DNA from: Cristatella mucedo
Lineage: Eukaryota > Bryozoa > Phylactolaemata > Cristatellidae
Assembly (NCBI GenBank): GCA_009760855.2
Contig: WPIO01000009.1
Location: 775,001 to 839,000, forward strand
Direction: 5' to 3'
DNA length: 64,000 bases
Position numbers and translations under genes: made by a program
The notes under the pieces: model-generated
The model's input: only the letters and a program-made list of their open reading frames with translations
Told to the model about the DNA's origin: nothing
Database searches by the model: none
Shown: in pieces, positions 54,713 to 63,522 of the stretch
Layout of the letters: each line of letters starts with the position of its first letter
How positions within the stretch are numbered: position 1 is the first letter of the stretch

Positions 54713-56158
54713 ATGATTAACGGTAAAATATATGCGAGTAAGAACAGACCTTACAGAGGAAGTGTTCAAGAAGCAATAGATTTAGAGAATAAACTTGTTA
54801 ATTTAGAAAGTTTACGTGTTGCTGAAATACTTGATAATGCTCAAGAGATACAAGAGATTGAAGCAGAAATGCAAGCAAGAGATAGAGTTGAACAGACAGT
54901 TGGCGACAGAAGCTTTAGCTCTGCAGGTCCTAGACTGTGGAACTCGCTTCCACAATTCTTTCGCAACGACATCTACTCTCCAACTGCCGACTATGGCACA
55001 TCTTTTTCAGCGGTCCTGAACTGCTACTTCTATGCTACTCACTACCTCAACTGCTCTCCTAACTCTGCTATGCTTCCCACTTTCTCTTTGTTGCGTGAGA
55101 CGAAGTCTTTTGGCTACCGAATGCGTACCGAAAGCCGCTTAGGCTGTGAGTGCGCTATACAAAACTCTCCTGCGTAACACCCACATGGTCTTTATGACTT
55201 TGTGGAGTTACTGACGGAGATGCATTACATGAACTAAATGAACGTGCTTTAGAGAAATCAACTGATAACTCTGGTAATATTGTTATTAGTAAATTAAAAA
55301 GAATTAGACCATCACTTGCAGATCAAATAGAACAAAAAGAAGAAATACAAAAAGCATTGGGTTATGATGTTATTGAATATGGTGATAAACTAAAAAGTTT
55401 GATGAATAGTATGAATTTAAATTATAACGACCAGTTTAAAAATATGATAGAATTTAAAGAAGAAATAAAAAAGTATTAGATGAAGCAAAGAGAGCTATTG
55501 AAGAGAAATCAACACCAGATATCTCAAGAGCATTTTCAAGAGCAGTTACTGCTTTCAATGAAAAAAATCCAAAAAAGCACTTAATTTTATTAATGGTGCA
55601 ATTAAAAATGCTCCTAATGAAGAAACAATGAAATAACTTAAAGATACTAGACAATGTATGGCTATGATGAATAATGTTAATCCTTCTACAGGAACTAAAA
55701 AAGTAAAAGGAGTTAAAGCAACAGTTGTTGAATCTGAAGTTGTTGAACCTCTTGCAATAGAAGCTCTTAAAAGTGAGAAAGAAGTAATTCTTAGTATTAC
55801 TAAAGGTAAGATGAGTAAAAAGTTGATAGAATCAATAAACAGTCTTAATGATAGTAACAAAGAGTTGTATGAAGGAGGTCTTTTCAATGTTTATACTGAA
55901 TTATATTCTAAACCAAACAAATCACTTAATGAAAGTAGGATTGTTGATTAGCTTTGAGATATATTCAATCCAAAACAAGGACAAGGAGTAGAAATAGTTC
56001 CATTGTTTGTAAAATCTGAAAAAGAAATACTTGATAAACTTGATCTAGGGTTAAGTGAACTTGCTGCTGGAAATAGAGGCGTGATACCTTCAATAAGTGC
56101 TGCTGTTGATTACCTTGCTAAGTCTCGAAAAGCACCAAAAAATATTTTGCAAAGATAA
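54713..56158 (+). pseudogene. Large coiled-coil protein split by a LINE insertion
   Basis: It starts MINGKIYASKNRPYRGSVQE, then a coil with LENKLVNLESLRVAEILDNA and QEIEAEMQARDRVEQ, and is cut at about 54900 by LINE family B. It resumes at about 55230 with ELNERALEKSTDNSGN and DQIEQKEEIQKALGYDVIEY, suffers a frameshift near 55475 and stops near 55636 and 55949. It goes on with AIEALKSEKEVILSITKGKM, then PKQGQGVEIVPLFVKSEKEI, and ends APKNILQR and TAA at 56156-56158. About 370 residues of viral sequence. No known domain. Placed between the ATPase and the capsid genes, it is probably a structural or scaffold protein. Confidence 0.6.
54900..55230 (+). mobile_element. LINE family B 3' end inserted in element gene
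   Basis: From GACAGAAGCTTTAGCTCTGC through CTGTGGAACTCGCTTCCACA to GACTTTGTGGAGTTACTGAC and GATGCATTACAT, the insert is nearly identical to 39315-39650. It is far more GC-rich than its surroundings. A 5-bp TGAAC occurs near both junctions and may be a target duplication. Confidence 0.9.
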
Positions 56159-56183
56159 ACAATCTTTTATTTAATATATAAAA

Positions 56184-57047
56184 ATGAGTGACTTGATAAA
56201 AATTGCTAGTGAAATATTAAAGAATCTTGAAAGCATTAGAAAAAATAATCAAGCAAGTAAAGAAGAATATGTTTTTAATGTAACTGGAACGACTAATCCA
56301 ATAAGAGCTAGGGTTAATACACCAATATTACTAAGAGGTAAAAACTTTAAGATCTGTTTTAAGAAATTTGCGCAACTAACTCTATTAGAAATATAACTGA
56401 AACTAATAATACATTTGTTTATAGAGTTACTGGTGGATCAGAACAAACAATAACATTAAGACCTGGAATTTATGGTGGTACAACTGATGATATAAATGTT
56501 GGAATTGCTGATACAATTAATAATTTAATTACCCAATCTGGAGCAACAACTGATAAGTTTCAAATGTGTCTTGATAAAGCAACTTCAAACTCATGGATTA
56601 TGTTACCTACTGGTTGGTTTTCTTGCAAGTAAATCAACTCTTTCTACTGTGTTAGGATTTACTGCTGCTGCTTATACTACACTTTCTGCTTCTGACTTTG
56701 CTAAGATGTATCCAGATATTACATCTGTTGTTTGTAAATCTAATATTAAAGTTATTTCTGAGAAAGAAGTATTTGTAAATAATACTAATTTTATAATTGT
56801 AAATTGTAATATGGCTGCAAGTGGAACTAGTTTTATAAATGGAAAAGAATCACAAGTATTGGCTAGTTTTCCTTATGATGCTTATCCATGGAATCTAATG
56901 GTTTATGAACCAAAAACTATTGAGTATCATAATGCTGCTAATGATTCTATCTCTGATGTAGTAATTACTATTGCTGATCAAAAACAAAATCTATTAAATT
57001 TTAATTCTAAAAATATTGCAGTTGCTCTAGAAATTCTTGAAGTTTAA
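56184..57047 (+). pseudogene. Candidate minor capsid protein A, two frameshifts
   Basis: ATATATAAAA precedes the ATG. It starts MSDLIKIASEILKNLESIRK and reaches YVFNVTGTTNPIRARVNTPI, then shifts frame near 56365. The middle has VTGGSEQTITLRPGIYGGTT and NVGIADTINNLITQSGA. Another shift near 56630 leads to TLSTVLGFTAAAYTTLSASD, IKVISEKEVFVNNTNFIIVN and NIAVALEILEV. The pattern 'L-x-P-G-x-Y, I-x-x-x-[LI], then L-G-F' recurs in the next gene, suggesting duplicated β-rich proteins. Its place just before the major capsid candidate fits a penton or cement protein. Homology is unproven. Confidence 0.55.
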
Positions 57048-57052
57048 TATAG
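57045..57052 (+). promoter_or_regulatory. TAATATAG box made from the upstream stop codon
   Basis: The TAA stop at 57045-57047 is the first three bases of TAATATAG, and the next gene's ATG follows three bases later at 57056. Confidence 0.72.
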
Positions 57053-57055
57053 AAA

Positions 57056-57643
57056 ATGTCAATAAGATTAACAGGAACTAGTAGTTCTGAATCAAAAACA
57101 TTACATCCACCTCTTATACTTGGATCTGATTCAGGTTACAATAAAATTGGATTACGAAGAGTAGAATTCACTTATACTAATAAAATAGTATTAAATATAC
57201 TTAAAGATATAAATGATAAACTTTGGTTTAAGTGGTCAATGACTGATCTATCACCTGTTTATATCACAATTGCTCCTGGTTATTATGATTCAAATAAAAT
57301 AACCGCTGCTCTAAATAGTGGACTATCAGATCCACAGTCAAAAACTATTGTTGGTCCAAACGGATTAACTTCAACAACAGTTGGTGCATTTTATGATACA
57401 ACTAACAGAAATAGTACAGGCATAACATTTAGTGTTGATACAGATGATAGAATACTAATGCAAACAGTTGGTGATTATGTTGTTCTACTTGGAAGTAATT
57501 GTAATGTTGCTGTGAATTCAATAGGTGATACTCTTGGTTTTAATTCAAATCAACAAGGAACATTTGATAGTGCTCTTGTAGGTGGAACACCATATGAAGC
57601 AATAGAAAAAGCAATGTACTTTGCAGGTATCTTTAAAGCATGA
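57056..57643 (+). CDS. Candidate minor capsid (penton-like) protein B, intact
   Basis: 195 codons: MSIRLTGTSSSESKTLHPPL, ILGSDSGYNKIGLRRVEFTY, then VYITIAPGYYDSNKITAALN, LTSTTVGAFYDTTNRNSTGI, NVAVNSIGDTLGFNSNQQG, ending YFAGIFKA. A β-rich single-domain layout with the motif I-x-I-x-P-G-x-Y-x-x-x-x-I and a late L-G-F. Proteins of this style recur beside the capsid gene in animal Polintons, where the slot holds the penton or a cement protein. It is an inference from position and fold style. Its TGA at 57641-57643 is followed two codons later by the next ATG, showing that TGA is a normal stop here. Confidence 0.55.
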   Translation: MSIRLTGTSSSESKTLHPPLILGSDSGYNKIGLRRVEFTYTNKIVLNILKDINDKLWFKWSMTDLSPVYITIAPGYYDSNKITAALNSGLSDPQSKTIVGPNGLTSTTVGAFYDTTNRNSTGITFSVDTDDRILMQTVGDYVVLLGSNCNVAVNSIGDTLGFNSNQQGTFDSALVGGTPYEAIEKAMYFAGIFKA

Positions 57644-57649
57644 AATAAA

Positions 57650-57955
57650 ATGTTATTACCAGACAATAAAGGAATACGATGGATAAGTGTTGATTGCGAT
57701 TTAGTTGATCCTTTTAAGAATTATGTAGTAAGAAGAAAAGGATTCTTAGAGCAATGTACATCTTTATATATTATAGATATTGATGATATTAGCCCAGGTG
57801 AAAAGGTTGATCTACACATTCCTAATGTATTATATTTACCAACACGTGGTGATGTAAATGGAATAAGTAGTTTTAAGATAAGTTTAACAGATCAAAATGG
57901 AAATTCTGTAAGTATTATTAGTGATGTAGTTGCAACAATAGAAATTTCAAAGTAA
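57650..57955 (+). CDS. Small β-rich virion protein candidate
   Basis: 101 codons, intact: MLLPDNKGIRWISVDCDLVD, VVRRKGFLEQCTSLYIIDID, HIPNVLYLPTRGDVNGISSF, ending IISDVVATIEISK. A compact β-sandwich-like pattern with no membrane segment. It follows gene B after six bases, so the two are probably co-transcribed; no clear box precedes it. Family not recognised. Confidence 0.58.
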   Translation: MLLPDNKGIRWISVDCDLVDPFKNYVVRRKGFLEQCTSLYIIDIDDISPGEKVDLHIPNVLYLPTRGDVNGISSFKISLTDQNGNSVSIISDVVATIEISK

Positions 57956-57960
57956 TATAG
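57953..57960 (+). promoter_or_regulatory. TAATATAG box made from the upstream stop codon
   Basis: TAA at 57953-57955 is both the stop of the upstream gene and the first bases of TAATATAG. The next ATG is at 57965. Confidence 0.72.
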
Positions 57961-57964
57961 AGCA

Positions 57965-58570
57965 ATGGGTAGCTATGCAAGATTTGGTCATCATAAAATA
58001 CATGGAGGTTAATATCGTGGATCTGGAGCAAAGTTTGATAATGCTCTTAATATCTCTAATCAAGTTTTAGGTACTACAAGTAAAGCTGTTGATGCAGGAT
58101 TATCGATTGCAAATAAAGGTATTGAAATGCATCAAGCAAGAAAACTTACTGAACTTCAAACTAAAAGAGAAAAGTTACATCAAGATTATGCAATGAAACA
58201 AACAGAAATGCAAGATAAACTTGAAGAAGAAAAAATAAAGAAAGAACTTGAATATGAACTTGAAAGAAAAAGAAAAGATGAAAATTTTGATAGAAAGATG
58301 AAAGAGATGGATCTTAAACTAATAGAAGTTTTGCTTGAAAAGGTTACTGAGAAAAAATCTAAAAAAAGTAGAAAGGCAAAGATAGAAGAAGATGAACCAG
58401 AAGTAGAAAACTATTCAGAGACTCTTAAAAAGAATCATCCTAAAGCATATAAAGAAGCAGAGAAAGTAATTAATGATAAAGCAGTTGTTCCTTATGTTAG
58501 TCCTAGGATTGATACTTATGGTGGAAACATAAAGAGAAAATTAGGTGCTGGATTATATATTCAAAAATAA
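57965..58570 (+). pseudogene. Charged coiled-coil protein, one nonsense codon
   Basis: It starts MGSYARFGHHKIHGG, hits a TAA at about 58010, and continues in the same frame with YRGSGAKFDNALNISNQVLG, then a very charged helix (LTELQTKREKLHQDYAMKQT, EMQDKLEEEKIKKELEYELE) and a mixed tail ending KRKLGAGLYIQK. The Gly/His/Arg-rich N-terminus followed by a long coiled coil is unlike the enzymes around it; a core or scaffold protein is possible. It ends 28 bases before the major capsid candidate. Confidence 0.62.
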
Positions 58571-58583
58571 AATTTTAGTTTTT

Positions 58584-58590
58584 TATATAG
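58584..58590 (+). promoter_or_regulatory. TATATAG start-proximal box, capsid gene
   Basis: TATATAG, eight bases before the ATG at 58599. Confidence 0.7.
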
Positions 58591-58598
58591 AGAAGAAA

Positions 58599-60104
58599 AT
58601 GGCAAGTGCAGATATTAGTACTATACTCAAACTTGGAATTCCTGAGTTTCTTGAATATAAAGTTAAAGATTATCAATTTAGAGAGTTTTATCAAATTAAT
58701 GGAAATGAGACTGATAATGTTACTAGTAAATTAGTTAGTTTCATAATTCCTGGTGAACAGCAAACATGTTCTATCTGATAGTTATCTTTTACTTGAAGGA
58801 CAAATACAAGTCCAGACTGCTGGTGGTGGTGCATATGGTACTCCTCATAGAAATCTTGCATTCAGTCTTGTTAATAATGCTGGTGCATGGATGTTTAGTA
58901 GTATGAGAGTTAGACTTGGCACTGAAGAGATTGAAAGTCTCCCACTAAAGGAAGGAGTTGGAAGTGTTTCAACACTAATGGGTCTTCTATGTTATCCAGA
59001 GAGTTATAACAGAATTGAAGGTCCTGCTACTGGATGGAGAAAAGATGAGGCAGTTGGAATGAACGATTTAGCTGAAGGTCTTACTTCTTATGTAAATCCT
59101 AATGCTTCTCTAGCTAGTGATTAAAACGCTGGATTTGTAGTTAGAAGAGGAATTATAAATACTACCATTGATGAGTTTGGAAACTTCAGTATTTCATACC
59201 TCTAGCAAGAATCTCCGGTTTTGTGCTGATATGAATAAATTTTTTTTATAATATTCCATTTACACTTGAAATGACTCGTGTTGGTGGATTTGATATTATG
59301 ACTGAAACAAGCGGAGCTGCAAATGATACAATAAATACACTTGATGGAAAATCTGTTAATGGAGTTGTAACACCTGCAATAGTTAATGGGCTAGGTATGT
59401 ATACTGCTTTTTGAACTGCGATGTCAAAAATGAGACTTGTTGTAGCATGTGTATCGCCAAAAGAAAGTATTCAAAGAGCACTTGCAGATATTTCAAGTGA
59501 GAGATGAAAGAAAATTAGAGTAAAGACGTTATGAAAACATTACTGTAAATACTTTCAATCAAAATCTTAGATTTGTTAAAACTTTATCAGTTCAAAATAC
59601 AATTAAGAAAGTTAGATGGTTGATTGTTGCTGCTCAAAATGCTGATAAATATGATAGTTACACTGGTAATCCTTGTACTTACAATCATTGTGATATTAAA
59701 AGTGTTTCAGATCTTGCTAATGGATCTAACCAATATCCTGCAAATCCAAGATCTACTTTGGCAAAAATTGGTAAGCATTCACCTGAATTTATGGATTTCA
59801 CAACTTTCAGAAAACAATATCTTGGTGTTAATGAGATTGCTAGTCCTGATCGTGTTTCTTTTACAGAATGAATGTCACTTTATCCTATTATGTTATTGAC
59901 TTGCAATACAATAATGAACCTCTTAGAATTACTTCTGGACTTGATGTAACTGTTGAATTCAATAGTGCTGTGCCTGCTGGAACCACATTGATAATCCATT
60001 ACTTGACTATTTGCGATAATAGTGCTGAGCTAATTTCTAATGGAAGTGGTGCAAATTTCACTTGTAGTAGAGGAACGATGATTTATGATGGAAATGATGT
60101 TTAA
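58599..60104 (+). pseudogene. MCP: Candidate major capsid protein, broken
   Basis: It starts MASADISTILKLGIPEFLEY, then KVKDYQFREFYQINGN. Blocks in successive frames are GGAYGTPHRNLAFSLVNNAG, AWMFSSMRVRLGTEEIESLP, CYPESYNRIEGPATGW, FEVTR-like FTLEMTRVGGFDIMTETSG, MSKMRLVVACVSPKES, VKTLSVQNTIKKVRWLIVAA, then NVTLSYYVIDLQYNNEPLRI and an end GTMIYDGNDV. Length (about 500 codons), β-rich repeats and place after the minor capsid candidates match the double jelly-roll hexon of Polintons. Disruptions occur near 58770 (shift), 59122, 59203, about 59250 (shift), 59412, 59505 and 59870. No structural motif proves the fold by eye. Confidence 0.66.
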
Positions 60105-60127
60105 CAAAATTATAATAACTAAGTATA

Positions 60128-60955
60128 ATGCAATTTTTTTTTATTCAAGGGTCTGATGAGTGGAAGAGATCTATGAGTTTAAATATAGGTGGATCAGGAG
60201 TCTATTCTGTGTTAGAAAATGATTTGGTTTTTGGTAGTCAAACTGATTGTGATATTGAATTAATTGCTAATAGAAAACTAAACAAATTTATTGCTAACTC
60301 TCAACCAATGAGATTCGCACAAATGTTATTTGGTAAGGTATTCGAGCCAATAGCTGCTAAATATTTAGAAAAGAAATTAGATAGAACTATTGAAAATGCA
60401 AATAAATGATTTGTTAGTGACGGTGTTTATAGATATTCCCCAGATGGAATTATTGATGAAGATACATTAATAGAAATAAAATGTTTATGGAGTCTTAGTA
60501 TTGTGGAAGATTTTATTTCAAAACAATACTTGGCTCAATGTTTATTAGGATTGCATGTACTAAAATTAAGTAGATGTTTTTATAGTGAATTTGAAATCTT
60601 TGTTCCTGGATTGAATTGTGATGATGTACCTAAAGATTTTGTTGCTGCTGGGTCAGTAAGAATCCCTACAAGTTATATTTTTGATATGCCAATAAAAGAA
60701 CCTTTGTTTATGTATTTAATTAAAGAGGAGAAATACTTTGATTTTGAATTTGATATAATAAGTGATTATGGTTGTTTTAACAATAAGAAAACTTTCGGTT
60801 TTGATATTAAATATTATATAAAAAAAGTAGAAATACAAGTTGTTGAAGAAGAAGACCCATTTAGATTTGTAAGGATTGTACCAATTGTAAGAGAGGTATT
60901 AGATAGAAGTAAAATATTAATCAATGAATATATAGACAATATCCAAGTTTCGTGA
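60128..60955 (+). pseudogene. YqaJ-type exonuclease, one nonsense codon
   Basis: It starts MQFFFIQGSDEWKRSMSLNI, then GGSGVYSVLE, and later MRFAQMLFGKVFEPIAAKYL. A TGA at 60407-60409 interrupts, then SPDGIIDEDTLIEIKCLWSL and ISKQYLAQCLLGLHVLKLSR. Q-G-S-x-E-W, G-x-x-x-E-P, P-D-G-I...E-I-K (Asp codon 60443, Glu 60473, Lys 60479) and Q-Y-x-x-Q form the PD-(D/E)XK core of YqaJ-like recombination exonucleases, related in fold to lambda exonuclease. They chew 5' ends for single-strand annealing recombination and replication repair. The last 100 residues are unassigned. The catalytic residues lie after the stop, so the enzyme is dead as read. Its 3' end overlaps the fibre-4 start. Confidence 0.8.
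60928..60935 (+). promoter_or_regulatory. ATATATAG box before a lost start codon
   Basis: ATATATAG then ACA and an ATA at 60939-60941, in frame with fibre-like protein 4. It lies inside the end of the exonuclease gene. Confidence 0.6.
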
Positions 60956-61790
60956 TGAAGATTTCGTATCAAAAGTTAATGGTATTATACTATTTGATCT
61001 TAATGCAAATGGAAATCGAATTATAAATTTATCAGATCCAATTAATGATTCTGATGTTGTAACAAAATCTTATGCTGATTCTAAATTTGTCGTTAATACA
61101 GGAACATCATTGAATCTTGGAGGTAAAACAATTACTAATCTCGCTCCAGGTGTTAATCCTACAGATGCTGTCAATGTTAGTCAAGTAAGTAATTATGTTA
61201 AAAAAACAGGAGATACAATGAGTGGAGATTTAAACATGGATGGTAAAGCTATAACATCTACTTATTGGAACTCAGGTTATACTAAAACCAGTAGTATTAA
61301 ATGATGATTTTTGTGTTACATATGGTGGAATGAAACGAGATGTTTTACTTTAAGAATTTCTTTCAACAACAAATATTGATATGGGTGGGCATTCAATAAC
61401 AAACGATGCAAATCCTGCTAATCTTCTTGATGTTGCAACTAAATCTTATGTTGATAAAACAGTTAAGAAAATAACAGAAGTACTAGCTCTATCAATGGAT
61501 CTCAATGCAAAGAACTCAATACTAAATCTATCAACACCTTATTCATGGACAAATAAAACTACACCACCTATAATGATGTTAAATGTTATGGTTGTTGGAG
61601 CATCTAATTGTATGTTTCTAAAACCTAATACTGATACAACTGCGGTATCTGGAGATGTAAGAGCAATAAATACTTCTCCAACAGGTGTGGATTAAAAATA
61701 TTATGTATATTTTACAAGATTACCGACAGAGTATTACTTTATTGATACAACTGGAAAACTAAGAGTAAACATCTTGGTCAGTTATGTACC
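60939..61790 (+). pseudogene. Fibre-like protein 4, start codon lost, broken
   Basis: From ATA at 60939 the frame reads SKFRDEDFVSKVNGIILFDL, NANGNRIINLSDPINDSDVV, TKSYADSKF, then LNLGGKTITNLAPGVNPTDA and SGDLNMDGKAITS, three or more copies of the phage-fibre repeat. It stops at 61302-61304. After a further break the repeat returns as IDMGGHSITNDANPANLLDV and ATKSYVD, followed by a non-repetitive end (VVGASNCMFLKPNTDTTAVS). It is on the opposite strand to the three other fibre genes and closer to the integrase. The end coordinate is approximate. Confidence 0.66.
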
Positions 61791-61904
61791 CACCTGAATA
61801 GTATAAATGATATATTAAAACTATTAACTCTTTTAACTTTGTTGCTTTACGTTTACCTTTAAGAATAGGGAATAGTTTTCATATAGAACAAATAGCTTCA
61901 TGGT

Positions 61905-62215
61905 CTAAACAATGATGTAATAGAGTAGAGCAACATTGTTTTTCAAGTGTTTCTTAACTAATGAATATAATTTAGTTGGTCTCTCTTTCTTAAATGAGTT
62001 AGTATTTATGTTACAATATAAACAAATTATAATTGCATCATTGCGCATAAGACTAGAATCAAATTCTGTTTCTTGCATATCTTTATCGCAGATATCACAA
62101 CGTATTTCATATTTCTTTTTGGTCTCTTTATTTCTTGATGACAGTAAGGATGTTTTCCTTCTAGATAATCAGTTTCATTAAATGTATTTAAGCATGTTTC
62201 ACAAAATATTTCCAT
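61905..62215 (-). pseudogene. Small zinc-finger protein, frameshifted
   Basis: Minus strand from the ATG at 62215: MEIFCETCLNTFNETDYLEG and KHPYCHQEIKRPKRN. After a frameshift near 62115 the pattern resumes as CDICDKDMQETEFDSSLMRN, DAIIICLYCN and KKERPTKLYSLVKKHLKNN to TAG at 61905-61907. Pairs C-x-x-C, C-x-x-C and C-x-x-C suggest two zinc sites, similar in start (MEI[YF]C-x-x-C) to the zinc-ribbon protein at 53616-54017. Function unknown. Confidence 0.6.
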
Positions 62216-62225
62216 TCTCTATAGA
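62216..62225. promoter_or_regulatory. 10-bp bidirectional promoter-like spacer
   Basis: Only TCTCTATAGA separates the start codons of the minus-strand zinc-finger gene and the plus-strand integrase. The palindromic CTATAG core serves both directions, giving TATAGAGAATG on one side and CTATAGAATG on the other. Confidence 0.68.
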
Positions 62226-63099
62226 ATGTCATTTTTAACTCTAAATGAAAGAAAAAAGAAGGTAAATTCAATCCTGACTCAGATATAAGTCAAGTATTCA
62301 AACCAAGACCTAAAAAAATTCCAAAAGGTTTCTTTAACATTGTTGAACCAAATGAAAATCATCAAGCAGACATTTTATACATGCCTAATGATTCTGGATA
62401 TAAATATGCACTTAGTGTTATTGATGTTGCTAGTAGATATAAAGATTCCAGAGCTCTTAAAACAAATTCTTCTAAAGAAGTAACAAAGGCAATATTAGAT
62501 ATTTACAATTAAGGTCCTTTGAAACGGCCAAAGAAAATGACAGTTGATCCAGGTTCAGAGTTTAAAGGAGAGTTTGCTAAAGAAATGAAAAAAACATGAA
62601 AAATATATTATTGAAGGTACTAGTAAAAAAAGTGTTGCATTAGTTGAAATAATGAATAAAACAGTTGCTGAGAGAGCATTCATTGCTCAGTATGAAAAAG
62701 AAATAGAAAGTATCAATTGAGGAGAATATACTAGAAACAGAGAGTGGATTGATAATTTACCAAAGATTATTGATTATCTAAATAATAGTGTTACGAAAGC
62801 AATAGGTGAAAACCTGTTAAAGCGATAAAAAAGAAAAAGTATAACTAAAGAAACCAAAATATCATAGAAAAGTAAGAGAACAAGAACCGTTATTAGAACT
62901 TGAAATAACTGTTAGATATTTATTAGAACCTGGTGAAGGAGAAGATGAAAAAAGAAGAAGAGCTACAGATGCGATATGGAGTTTAACTAAACATACTATT
63001 GTTAGAATAATGGTATTGCAAGAACAAACTGTTAGATATTGGGTAAATGATGTTAAGTAAAATTTTGTTAGAGAGGAATTACAAGTTATTAGGCCTTAG
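62226..63099 (+). pseudogene. INT: Retroviral-type (Polinton) integrase, broken
   Basis: After a short start (MSFLTLNERKKK) and a frameshift, the catalytic core shows KPRPKKIPKGFFNIVEPNEN, then HQADILYMPNDSGYKYALSV (first Asp), a TAA at about 62512, KKMTVDPGSEFKGEF (second Asp) and KKSVALVEIMNKTVAERAF (Glu). Further on come REWIDNLPKIIDYLNNSVTK and the C-terminal LEITVRYLLEPGEGEDEKRR, RATDAIWSL and VREELQVIRP. D, D and E of the rve core are present, and the R-A-T-D-x-[IV]-W-S-L segment is the distinctive Polinton/adintovirus tail. It inserts the element into host DNA. Shifts and stops of all three kinds disable it. Confidence 0.92.
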
Positions 63100-63295
63100 A
63101 AGAGTCTTGATTTTCTAATGGTTCAATTAATATTTCATCAAATTCTTCTTTTGTTACTTTATCATCGTCTAATGCATCAACAATCTTTGAAACTAAGTTT
63201 TGATTTGCTTGAAGAGTAGATCTTTTTCTTCTATCAATTTGTGATATTGTACTATCTATTGAGATTATCATTGTTGATAGTGCACCTAATACCAT
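63089..63295 (-). CDS. Small helical protein
   Basis: 68 codons on the minus strand: MVLGALSTMIISIDSTISQI, DRRKRSTLQANQNLVSKIVD, ALDDDKVTKEEFDEILIEPL, ending ENQDSSKA. Intact, overlapping the integrase 3' end by 11 bases. The D-D-D-K-V-T-x-E-E-F part looks like a helix-loop-helix but lacks a full EF-hand loop. Function unknown. Confidence 0.52.
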   Translation of the reverse strand: MVLGALSTMIISIDSTISQIDRRKRSTLQANQNLVSKIVDALDDDKVTKEEFDEILIEPLENQDSSKA

Positions 63296-63322
63296 TACTA
63301 CATGAGAAAGCTCCTCATGTTT

Positions 63323-63520
63323 TTAATAATAATAACAATAATAATAATGTTTTTGAATGTAAGTACTGGTTACTGTAATTGCAAGAGATAGTAAGATACC
63401 TAAAAATTGAAAAACATATTTAACTCTTATTAATTTAGTTAAGCAACCTTTAATTCTATCATTGTCTAAAAGTATTTGATTATACTTGGTATTTGCGTAT
63501 TTGGTTCGAAGGTCTGACAT
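63323..63520 (-). CDS. Small single-pass membrane protein
   Basis: Minus strand from the ATG at 63520: MSDLRTKYANTKYNQILLDN, DRIKGCLTKLIRVKYVF, then a hydrophobic segment FLGILLSLAITVTSTYI and a Tyr-rich end encoded by a TAA/TTA-type repeat. One membrane span with a basic N-terminal flank. It begins three bases from the stop of the Cys-rich gene upstream, so the two are likely one transcript. Confidence 0.52.
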   Translation of the reverse strand: MSDLRTKYANTKYNQILLDNDRIKGCLTKLIRVKYVFQFLGILLSLAITVTSTYIQKHYYYCYYY

Positions 63521-63522
63521 TG

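Noticed and set aside
42241-60409. TGA read as tryptophan (alternative code) because several TGA codons interrupt conserved frames
   Set aside because: TAA and TAG interrupt frames equally often, TGG is the normal Trp codon throughout, and the intact gene at 57056-57643 ends with a TGA that fits its neighbours. Decay explains it better.
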